Assembly: GCA_958295665.1 (NCBI GenBank)
Contig: OY282560.1
Coordinates: 263,114,641 to 263,178,640 of the forward strand
Source of the DNA: Tipula vernalis
Taxonomy: Eukaryota; Arthropoda; Insecta; Diptera; Tipulidae
Direction: 5' to 3'
Length of the DNA: 64,000 nt
Position 1 is the stretch's first letter. Every line of letters begins with the position of its first letter. Shown here piece by piece: positions 22,795 through 32,221 of the stretch. Both the position numbers and the translations under genes were made by a program. Under the pieces are notes generated by a model, which made no database searches, had not been told where the DNA came from, and saw only the letters and a program-made list of their open reading frames with translations.

Positions 22795-25376
22795 TCACAT
22801 GTTGGCGGAGCCTTTTTTCAGGTCTCTGGCTTTTTCCTGAATTTCGTTTAAGATGAGGCTCATTTTAAGGTCCCTATGAAGGTCATTGTTCCTGACATAC
22901 CAAGGTGCATCAACGATGTTCCTTAATACCATATTCTGAAATCTTTGGATGATATTTACGTTGCTCTGTTTGGTAAAACCCCAAAGCTGAATACCATAAG
23001 TCCAAATCGGTTTCAATATTTGCTTATAAAGTAGAAGCTTGTTGTATATTGACAAAGAAGAGTTCCTTCCCATCAGCCAATACATTTTTCTGTATTTAAG
23101 TCTTAATTCTTCACTTTTCTTCTTGACGTGTGCTTTTCATCGTAGTTTAGCATCCAGGGTCATGCCGAGATACTTAGCTGTGTTCGCATGCGGTATTATT
23201 TCCCGATTTATGGTAATCGGAATATGTTCGAATCGTCTGTTTGTAAAGTTGATGTGAACTGATTTAGCTTCATTTAGTTTTATTCTCCACCTTTTTGTCC
23301 ATTTATATATTTAAGTTATAGCCGATTGTAACTTCTGTGATGATTCTTCGTTGCTTTTTCCAACAGCTAAGATCGCCGTATCATCTGCAAAAGTTGCCAC
23401 CGTGTTGTTTTCTAATGTAGGAAGATCATAAGTGTATAGTAGGTATAAAACCGGCCCTAATACACTGCCCTGTGGAACTCCTGCATTGATTTCTTTCAAT
23501 TCAGAAAATGTATCATCTAACTTAATCCTGAAGAACCTATCTTTCAAGTATGATTCCAGTATCTTAGCAAATTGCATTGGTAGAAGATTCCTTAACTTAT
23601 GGTTAAGTCCTTCATGCCATACTCTATCAAACGCTTGTGCAACGTCTAGAAATACTGTTGAACAGACTTTTCTCTCCTCTGATGCTTTCTCAATTACATT
23701 GGTTATTCTGTGTACTTGATCAATTGTTGAGTGTTGGTTGCGAAAACCGAACTGATGATTTGGGATCAAGTTTTTACTCTCGATTATCGGATTTAATCTT
23801 TTTACCAGAAGCTTCTCAAAGAGTTTGGACATGACTGGCAATAGCGAAATTGGCCTATAAGACGATGTTATGTGTGGTGGTTTCCCAGGTTTTGGGATCA
23901 TAATTACTTCTGCAATTTTCCATAAGCTTGGTACACATTTGATTCTAAATTCTGCATTTATAAGATTGGTGAGTTTCACCAGAGCTTTCCTTGGTAGTTC
24001 TTTTAAGATTTCTGCAGTAATAAGATCTCCAGGAGCTTTTTTCGTATTCATATTAGCTTTTATCTCACGCATGACTTCTTTTGGTGTTGTGGGTATGATT
24101 TCTTTACTTTCTTGCATAGCTTGTTCAGTTATTATCTCGGCTTCCAACGTTTGGTCTTCATGTGGCTGGAATATTTTTTCGACGTGTTCAGCAAATTCTC
24201 GAGCTTTGTCTTCATTATTTCTAGCCCATTTCTCACCTGCTATTTTTATTGGGGGAATCTGCATTATTGGTCTTTTGATTCTTTTGGTTGCTTTCCAAAG
24301 AGAATAATCAGTACTGTTATCATTAGTTAATTTTCTTAAATAGTTGCTGATTGATTCATCTTTCAATTCTTTGATCTCGCTTCTTAATTGTTGAGTGAGA
24401 TTGTTCAAATGAGTTTTACCTTGGGGGCCCTTGTTTGTTGCCATACTCTTCTCGCTCTTCTTTTTTCTGCTAGGAGTTCCCTAACTTCCATAGGGTAGTT
24501 GTTTCCCTTGATTTTCGTTTTAATTTCAGGAGTATTTTCCCAAGCTGATTGCTGTATATCGTTTACAAATTTGTGAACTTCTTTGTCTAATTGTTCTTCA
24601 GTCTTTAATGGAACCATTAAGTTAATTTTTTCTTCTAGCGATAGTCTGAAGCATACCCAATTAGTGTGATTATTTACTAGCAATGGGTTTCTTTTTTTCT
24701 GAATGATTTTTTCACTTAACGTTAGAAGTATTGGTGAATGATGAGAGTTTAAGTCATGGCTTTCATATACTTGTACATAATTTACAGATATGTTCTTTAT
24801 TATGAAGCAATCAATCAGATCTGGCACTTTGTTTGGATCAGTTGGTCAGTTGGTTGGTTTTCCAGTTGAGAGGGCTTCACAACTGCATTTTCTGATAGCT
24901 TTTAGGAGTTCTTTACCCTTAGTCGTTGTTAATCTGGATCCCCACTGGACATTTTTTGCATTAAAGTCTCCTCCAAGTACAAATCGCTTTACTAATTTAC
25001 TGAGGAACTCGAGATAATCTTTTTATTTCATTGAGTGCTTTGGCGGGCAGTAAATACTAGCAATACAAATAGAACTACTTTTGGATTTGACAATAACAGC
25101 AGTTGCTTGTATTTCTTCAATTTCATATTTTAACTCGTCATAGTGAAGAATACTATTTCTAATTATAACAGAACTACCTCCTTTGGCATTGTTTCCAGGG
25201 TGAATAGTGTGATATATTTGATAATTTTTAAATTTAATGATTGATTGTCTAGTGAAGTGTGTTTCCGTGATGAGACATACATCGATTTTTTCTGTGTCCA
25301 GGACCACTTGCAGTTCTTGTTGATGTTGCATCAGTCCATTGGCATTCCAACGTAAGATTCTAAGATCATTGGCCAT
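22795..25376 (-). pseudogene. Jockey ORF2, endonuclease and reverse transcriptase, broken
   Basis: It starts with MANDLRILRWNANGL at 25376. The endonuclease shows LITETHF, GGSSVIIRN and, past an in-frame TAA at about 25023-25025, VLGGDFNAKNVQWGS. A TGA follows near 24855, then DLIDCFIIKN and ESHDLNSHHSPI with the catalytic SDH region as ESHD/SHHSP. A frameshift at about 24440 leads to a 377-residue open polymerase part (24444-23311). This carries SSYRPISLLPVMSKLFEKL, VFLDVAQAFDRVWH (motif A), AGVPQGSVLGP (motif B) and FADDTAI (motif C). The C-terminal part after another break includes YGIQLWG and ends at 22795. All catalytic residues are present; three or more lesions silence it. Confidence 0.92.
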
Positions 25377-25470
25377 TTTTCTGTTTAGGGATGGCTCCCT
25401 TAGTGCTGTACTCTAGTTTGTGTAATCGCTCATCAAATGTATTTAGTCTGCTTAAAATTAATTTAAGTGT

Positions 25471-26900
25471 TTAACTAATATCGTCATTTTGAGCAGTTTT
25501 TCCTGGATTTCCGTTGCTCATCATTACTTGAGCATAAGTCATTTTACCAAATTGTCCTTGAGTAGTTCCCGACACTCTACGATTTACTTCGGGTCGGTTC
25601 ATCTTAACCGCTTGCTTCCTGAATAAACTTGGATTTTTAGCAATCACGTTCTTATTTTTGATGTTTTGCAGTTCAATAGCAACGCTGCATCCTCTGTAGT
25701 TAGCCGGATGGTTTTCTCCACAGTGAACGCATTTAGGTTGAACATTTTGGGCTTTTACACAATCTTTGGTATGATGTTTACCTAACATTTGACACACCTG
25801 GGTTCCCTGTTGCAATATTTTTGTGTATGTCCATAGGCTTGACATTGTTTACATTGTGGTATAAGCTTAGATCTTCTTAGAGGCTGAATAACCACTTTGA
25901 ACCCCAAGATGTACTTAATTTGATAAATTTTTTCGATATCTTCATCAGTATCGAAGGCCAACATAAACATGTTGAGAGGTACTTTGCCTGGTCTGGTTTA
26001 CACGTAGAGTGTAAGTTTTTAGCCATGACCCTAATTGGTCTGGTTTGTTTATCTTCAAACGTGTGCCAAGCACGTTTTTTTTCATTTAACATTTTTGTCA
26101 TTTTTCTGTATGTTTCAGCATCTTCTAAGTTTATTTTGATGGTGTTTCCATTCAACACCTTTGCATTAAACTTATCAGTAGCAGTTATTGTTTTTATTTT
26201 CTCATAGAGTAGGTACATCGTACTTAGTCTTTGACTTCATCTATTACTATTGGTGGTGGTGGAGGTATTTTTTTTGGTTGTTTCTGGATAATAATATTTG
26301 GAACATCATCCTTTAATTTAGGTGGGGAGGGCGTATTATTCCGTCCCCTTTTTTCCTCCCACCTTTAACTCTAATCCACTCAGTTTCTCGAGCTAGTTCT
26401 TCATCATCCGTATGATACTCTTGTGAAGTGGTATTCTGGTTAGGAGTGGAACCGATATCCTCCTTTGGCTTAAGAGCTTTAACTTCGTTTTCAAGCGTCT
26501 TCATACGCTCCTGCATCCATGCAATTGTAACATTCAGTTGCTTGTTTATATTGTTGGCTTCAACTAATGCATTATTAGCTTTACACAATTCATTGTGAAG
26601 CTTTTCTTCGTCTGTAGAATGAGTGTTGTGGCTGCTGGCCCCAATGGAGGGACTATCGCATCTTATCGGAGAACGCGCCAATTTGTTACTCCTCTGGAAG
26701 GGATGTGAATTATCCTTTTCTGTTTCACTCGATTGAGCTTGTTAATTCACCAAAATGTCTTGGGATTGGTTAAAATAATTGTAGTATAGCAATGGCTGGT
26801 CTCCCCCAGAATCCATGAGACCGACCTCCGAAGAGGGTGGATTTACCTGAGCAACAGGTGTACCACCTGGAGTATTAGTTTCCATATTTGTTCTGCTCAT
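25471..26900 (-). pseudogene. Jockey ORF1, nucleic-acid-binding protein, broken
   Basis: The probable start is the ATG at 26898-26900. The frame has a stop at codon 53 (26742-26744), then continues to about 26313 through a coiled-coil-prone region. At least three further frameshifts (near 26325, 26220 and 25990) pass through a proline run and the conserved NLHSTCKPDQ-type core. Two zinc knuckles of the CX2CX4HX4C type follow, CKQCQAYGHTQKYC and CVKCLGKHHTKDC, and then a third, CVHCGENHPANYRGC, across a shift near 25790. This is the usual ORF1 layout of Jockey elements, whose product coats the element RNA. It ends at 25471, about 95 bases before ORF2. Confidence 0.85.
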
Positions 26901-27090
26901 TGCTCATTTATAGTGTACTGCTCGCGTCTAGTATTTCGCCGATGCTTCACATCGTTGCTCGGGTGTTACCACGTGGAGGTATACTAGACACATTTGGTGG
27001 TTTCTACATAGTTGCAGCGTTGGAATATAGACCACGAGATACATGGCTGTAGACGGTCAACCCCTACCCTATTGAGACGCACCCAACACC

Positions 27091-27103
27091 CACGATAAAT
27101 ATG
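27091..27103. repeat. Target-site duplication of the Jockey element, right copy
   Basis: CACGATAAATATG, identical to 22489-22501, borders the 5' end of the LINE. Confidence 0.95.
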
Positions 27104-27403
27104 AAATGCAAAAATGAGCGGAAGAATGAATGAGATAGCAGTATAATATAATATTGAAATCTATATGATTTGATACACTTCTAAATATCATTTATATAAA
27201 CCGAATGAAGACCTCCCTGCATCATATACCTAGAGAAGCAATCAGAGATTGATGCATAAGTGCAGCTTTCTCATGTCATTTGGAACTAGTAGAGCAAAAT
27301 TTTCGAATCTCATTTAATAGCTATCATAAACCAATTGTTTCATTTTTGACCTGTCAGAAAATAAGAAATGTAGTTTATATTTAGTAAAATTAATAAATGT
27401 AAT

Positions 27404-27522
27404 CTGTTTTTTTTTAAATGCAGCTGACGACTCTCTTTTGCATCCCGCCCCTATCGGGATTTAAACACGGTACCTTTCGATTCAAACTCCGCAGCTTTAA
27501 CCAATGTCTCGTTTTTTCGGTC
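27404..27522 (-). mobile_element. tRNA-derived SINE-like fragment
   Basis: On the minus strand the sequence reads as a tRNA-like head. ATTGGTTAAAGCTGCGG resembles an A box, AAAGGTACC a variable region, and GTGTTTAAATCCCG a B box (consensus GGTTCRANTCC). A GGGGCGGGAT acceptor-like stretch follows, then about 25 bases later an A-run (T-run on the + strand at 27408-27417). This is the order of a short tRNA-derived SINE. No flanking duplication was found and no second copy is in the window. A degenerate tRNA gene is less likely because the 5' acceptor strand is missing. Confidence 0.45.
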
Positions 27523-28147
27523 AATTTAATCTTATTTTATCATACCTCATTGCATGATCCTTTAAAAAATTAGCACACATTTAAATCTTAAAAAGTTCAC
27601 TTCTGTTGCACATGCGATTAGTGGCTGTATGCGTTTTTGGTTTGTCAATTAGGATTACTATTTATTGTACGTTTACTATAACTTCGTAATAACCGTCTTC
27701 ACATAAAAACCTTAAGTACATATTTTATTTTGCCTGTTTAGACAATGTTGTATACATTGCATGATATATCTTCCTCGTTTCTTACTTCTTCGCCTATAAA
27801 CTATATTGGAGTGGGGTTATTTTCATACACAGAGCTAAGAATCGAGGGCATCATATCGTGCAGTGCATACACGTCTAAATAGGCTCATTGGTATTGGTGG
27901 TTAATGATATTTGTATCCATATATTATACGAGAAAGACCTAGAATAAGCAAATTATTTACAAACATACTTGTTTTGTATATTGCAACCCATTTACCTCAA
28001 TATAAATCTAGGATGCATTGACTCGACTGTTCGTAGGATAATTATATTCCGAATATAAAATTTATGTTACACGATCGTCACAGAATTTCGTTTCAATATT
28101 CTTTTGTTTTTTTCGAATCATACCCTGCCTAAAAAAGTTTCACTTCA

Positions 28148-28435
28148 AAATCTAAAAAAAACGCTGAAAATCTGGCAATATTGCCCACTTTTAAATTTTA
28201 CCACGACAATGATCCTAAACATATGTCCTCCATAGCCCAAAAGTGATGGAAACTCCTCCCCAATCACCTGACTTGCACCCCATAGAAAATATATAGGATA
28301 CTCTAGACCGACGAATTCGAAAGACTTTGATTACTTCAGTAACTGATTTATAAATTAGGCTGGAACTGGAATTGAAATTGGCCAAGATTATTGCAAACAA
28401 ATTGTTGAGAATATGCCACGATTGAACGATTAAAT
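28148..28435 (+). pseudogene. Tc1-like transposase, second half
   Basis: The frame resumes with AENLAILPTFKFYHDNDPKH, in which HDND carries the second catalytic aspartate. After a shift it continues LPNHL/QSPDLHPIEN, in which IEN supplies the catalytic glutamate of the DD34E type. The following tryptophan codon is now TAG, and a stop occurs in IIANKLL. It completes the copy begun at 21785. Confidence 0.85.
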
Positions 28436-28639
28436 AGTTATATCTTTTATTCTAATGTGAATAATAATATCTTGGTAATGTTATATGAAAATATTTGAAT
28501 TTTATTGAAGATTAATAAAATTTTAATTTTTGAAAGAGAAAAATTAAATTGTTTTTTATTTTAATACCAAACAGCCTTTGAAAACTAAAGATAATAGAAA
28601 ACCTGAATATTAAAGTTACTCACTGTATAGGTACATACC

Positions 28640-29510
28640 ATTTATATTATTATTTTTTGGTGACATATCATTACAAAGACGGTTGCTTTTATTTTTAAAA
28701 TATATAAATCAACCTGGATATTTTTAAACGCCAAAAGTGAAAAAGTAAATCTATTGAGAAATATTTTGCTTTGTGGTTTAGTAGATCACAAAATTGTGAA
28801 ATAAGATTAAAAAACGTTTACAATTTGTATTGATACAAACGCTCGTTGAACCTCTTTAAGTAAAGTACAACAAAAATGTTTAACTTATTATTATTGGCTA
28901 TTTACAAAAGAGGTTTATGTCTTAAAAATGATTGCCAAAGATTGCCTTACAATTTTACACGAATCTATAAATTCGTGACTGATTTCAGGAAAACGGCTAT
29001 TAAATCATTGCAAAAAGACCAGTTGAGTTGATGCAGTTAGTTTAGTATCTGGGTATATCATTGAAACCTGTCGCGAGCGTAAACTCTATTCTGTATGGGT
29101 TAAGACCATAACAGTTTGTCCGGATAACTTAAGACTATATCTGGTTAAAACGGTAGTCAGTTCCCGCACTTTACATACTGTGATGTGATTCATCAACATT
29201 GTGATTCACTATGTATAAATTTGCTTCAAAAAGCTTTCAATAACTCAGTCAGATATACCAAAGCACCTAGAATATAAGCCGTCAACATCAAATTCGAACT
29301 TAACATAAGGGGGATAGAAAGATAAAAAAAAAGTGGATTTTTCATACAAATCATAGGGAAAGTTATGTTTTTTAATTTGGTTTTTCTTAAATGAAAGATC
29401 TTGCAAAATTGAATATTGATTTCTACGTTATTAAGAAGAATAATTGATAAATAAATGATTTGAAAATCAAACTATAAAATCTTATTTATAGATATTTAAT
29501 TAATGTTTTA
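28640..29510. other. No gene recognised
   Basis: AT-rich sequence between the Tc1 copy and the Penelope-like remnant, with no frame or repeat worth naming. Confidence 0.4.
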
Positions 29511-29520
29511 CCAAACCCTC

Positions 29521-31197
29521 TTTATTTACAAACACATCTTAAATAAAAGAATCTCTGGATTTTAAAGCCTATTTTTTATTTTCGAACAATTTATTCAATT
29601 GCACACGCGACGTTTCTGTAACTTTTCGATACCATTCTCATATCTCTATAAAAAAATCATTTTCAAAAGAAAAAAGTTATAACATCTATAAGTAAAAAAT
29701 ACAATTTTGGCAACAAGAAGAACTAATACATAATTTCTTAACTTACTATTTAAATACAGTTAAAATAAATTTCCCGATTCCGAAAAAAAAACAATTCAAA
29801 ATTAATTTTTTCTCATCAAAAAATTAAAAACAAATAATAAAAACAAAGTGTAAAATTAACAGGAAAAACAGAAAGCTATTGATTCGTGACAAAACTTTTA
29901 AAAAGAAACATCGAATTGGCGGTTGGAGCTGTAACTTTAGAAAAAATATTTGAGGCTACTCGGCTTCAAAAAATTTCCACTATACCAAATTTTAGTCGTT
30001 CTGGGAGCGCTGATGCTAATTTTTGGTCGCCGTTACAGCTTTATTTTATTCCGATATGTAGTGTTTTTTCCAATCGTTAATTGTGGTAACTTGAAATTAT
30101 GAAAACTCGCTGTCTATAACCGAGAAAAGAATCAAATAACGAACCATTTTGACCATTATTTCCACAATAAATCCGTATTTTCTATTTAATGATACATAAC
30201 ATTACAGGTGTCGTGTTTATATTCACAATCATTTTGTCGATTAATATTGTCGGGATTCTTTTTGATGGTGGAGCATTTCGAGGATACGCCGCTAATTGTA
30301 GTTCGACTCGCGTTTCAAAATAACAACATTATCCATGGCAATTGTGTGTGACGTGAGCGCTAGATGGGCAGATAATGCACTTATATTTTCTTCAATATTA
30401 TCGACTTCCTGTAAACATTTAGTTGCATCATACTTATGTTGATACATGCGAGTCTTAAGATATTGCTTCGTTTGACCAACATACGAATAACCATACTTGC
30501 AGTTAACTTTGTAGACTAGGTTACTTAAAAGTTCGTTGTTAATTTTATCGTTAAGTAAAAGATTGAAATTCGCAAACTCTGGTTCGAGCGGCCCACTACC
30601 TTGATATCATATTTACTTAAAAACTTTTTAATTTTGTAAAACAAATCTTTAATATAAGGAATGGAAATGTATCTATCAGTGCTACTAGGGTTTAGTTGAT
30701 CCCTATTAAACAAACTTCCATAAGTGGGATTTTGAACCGTTTTATTGATAACAGATTTTATTAAATTTAAAGGATAACTATTATGAAGCAAGGTTTGGGT
30801 AAGCAGTCGAATATTCCGATTATGGAAAAGATTATTTGATAAAGATAAATGTTTTTTAGTGAGAATGTTATAGTGTTGATTTTATACGATTTAGGTAAAT
30901 GAGAATTAAAATTTATGTAACGGCCGGATCAACTATCTTTATAATAACAATCTGTAATCTACTAATGGATTAAATGGAATCGGGAAATGTATTTTAACTA
31001 AGTTAAGAAATTATGTATTAGTTCTTGTTGTTGTCAAAATTGTATTTTTTATTTATAGACGTTATGTCTTTTTTCTTTTGAACATTATTTTTTATAATGG
31101 TATCGAAAAGTTACCGAAACATGGCGTGTGCAATTGAATAAATTGTTCGAAAATAAAAAATATGCTTTAAAATCCAGTGATTCTTTTATTTACATAA
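29521..31197 (-). mobile_element. Penelope-like element remnant with inverted PLTR-like arms
   Basis: Two long arms, 29530-29784 and 30975-31195, are inverted copies of each other. Shared landmarks are AATAAAAGAATC, TTTTCGAACAATTTATTC, CTTTTCGATACCAT, AGAACTAATACATAATTTC and CCCGATTCC. Between them, on the minus strand, lies a C-terminal polymerase and GIY-YIG-like coding region. 5'-truncated copies with inverted terminal repeats are characteristic of Penelope-like elements. The polymerase core is absent. Confidence 0.8.
30190..30845 (-). pseudogene. Penelope-like polymerase tail and GIY-YIG endonuclease
   Basis: The frame from about 30845 reads RNIRLLTQTLLHNSYPLNLI, a polymerase C-terminal and linker segment, down to about 30600. 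Then in a shifted frame LVYKVNCKYGYSYVGQTKQY and LKTRMYQHKYD follow. The Y...YVGQT...R...H series matches the GIY-YIG nuclease that ends Penelope-like proteins and cuts target DNA. It ends near 30200 with lysine-rich residues. Three or more frameshifts are present. Confidence 0.75.
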
Positions 31198-31370
31198 AAT
31201 AAGCGTAAGATTTTTACAACATCTTTATCTCATGACGTGTCACATTTCGTTCCTGATTTTTTTTTATAATAAAAAAATGTCGATAAATAGCAGAGTTTAA
31301 ACTAAAGAGGAGAAAAAAAAATGTTTTATTTATTTAAACACACCATTTAGTTTTTATTAGAGCTCGGCAC

Positions 31371-32097
31371 AAGCATTTTCGTATTTGCTTATTTGCTTAT
31401 TTCGTAATTTGGTAAATTTGACGTCTCTTCTGATTGGTTTAAATTATTTCCCCTAAATAAGCAAACGTCAAAAGCAAACACGCTCACAGGCTATTTATTT
31501 TCGTAATTTCTTCAGCGTACCTGGTTATTGCTAGATTTACAATTTTTTCTATGATTACTAAGTAGTGAGCTTTTTGAGTAAATTAAATTAATTTTTTGTT
31601 TATACTTAACTTTATTGTTGTTGCCTTCAGTATTGTTTTTTTTTTGTGTGAATTATAAATTACATGAAAATGAGCTATAGACAATTTGCATTCCTATTTA
31701 TTTCTATTTATTAAATATCACAAGTTAGCAGGAAGACATTTGAATAAGCTTAGCAGGAAGACATTTCAATTAAATTTTAAATAGAAATCATTTAACAAAT
31801 ATTTGTAATAATCACAACAAAAAATTGTATCTGTACCTCTTCATACAAAATATATGAACAATGTTTCAACATGTAGTTTGTTTTTCAAAAAAGCATAGGG
31901 AATTGTCTAGTTTCAATCTATAATTTTAAGATTTTAACTCATGCTGAAAAACATTCTTACGAAAATATTTACGCAAATAAGTAGCCTATGAGTGTGTCTA
32001 TTTTTGACGTTTCTTGCTTATTTAGGAGAAATCAATCAGAAGCGGCTTCAAATTTACGAAATTAGGAAATGCGCAAATACACAAATACGAAAATGTT
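31371..32097. mobile_element. MITE-like element with long terminal inverted repeats
   Basis: Arms of about 135 bases (31371-31509 and 31960-32097) are inverted copies. Shared blocks are CATTTTCGTATTTG, AAATTTGA...CTTCTGATTG, CCTAAATAAGCAA and GACGT, and ACTCATAGGCTA (or CGCTCACAGGCTA). The centre of about 450 bases is AT-rich, without coding, and has a tandem pair of TTAGCAGGAAGACATTT at about 31723 and 31749. TTATTAGAG and TTATTAAAG at the outer borders could be a 9-bp duplication with one mismatch. The exact ends remain uncertain. Confidence 0.7.
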
Positions 32098-32221
32098 GTT
32101 ATTAAAGAGTGGTTGTGAGTAGTTTGTTTATTTATAGTCTATTGTATTTTAACCCTCATCAGTATGGGTCATTTTACTTACATTAACGAATGTGATGAGT
32201 CTCTACTTTCTCGTGGTCTCT

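Larger units (their letters stand above)
22502..27090 (-). mobile_element. Nearly full-length Jockey-clade LINE
   Basis: A 4589-bp non-LTR retrotransposon on the minus strand, bounded by a perfect 13-bp duplication. In order on the minus strand it has a 5' leader of about 190 bases (27090-26901), ORF1 with CCHC knuckles, ORF2 with endonuclease and reverse transcriptase, a 3' UTR, and an A-rich tail with several AATAAA-like motifs (22502-22560). Both ORFs carry stops and frameshifts, so it cannot move by itself. The intact duplication and complete structure show it is the youngest layer of the nest. Confidence 0.93.
22268..27632. mobile_element. Second-level insertion with its own inverted repeats, unidentified
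   Basis: A stretch around ACGTGCGACAGAAGTGAAAC at about 22274-22293, extending into TTTTTAATCT, recurs inverted at about 27590-27622 (TTAAAAAGTTCACTTCTGTT). A shorter inverted copy, AAAAAAGTTTCACTTC, lies at about 28129-28144, just before the Tc1 transposase resumes. After removing the Jockey element the inside is about 0.8 kb with no recognisable protein. It may be a MITE or a short DNA transposon inserted into the Tc1 copy before the LINE arrived. Whether its right end is 27632 or about 28144 is unresolved. Confidence 0.45.
21383..28625 (+). mobile_element. Tc1-like element hosting nested insertions
   Basis: The element begins CAGTGAGTAACTTTAATATTC at 21383 and ends with the inverted copy GAATATTAAAGTTACTCACTG at 28625. 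TA lies on both sides (21381-21382 and 28626-28627). The inverted repeats extend for about 140 bases (21383-21525 and 28483-28625) with roughly nine in ten bases alike by eye. Inside are the two halves of one transposase, split by about 5.9 kb of later insertions. Without the insertions the copy would be about 1.35 kb, normal for a Tc1-type element. Confidence 0.93.

Noticed and set aside
23432..24330. Several + strand open frames of 65-145 codons
   Set aside because: Antisense shadows of the Jockey reverse transcriptase on the minus strand.
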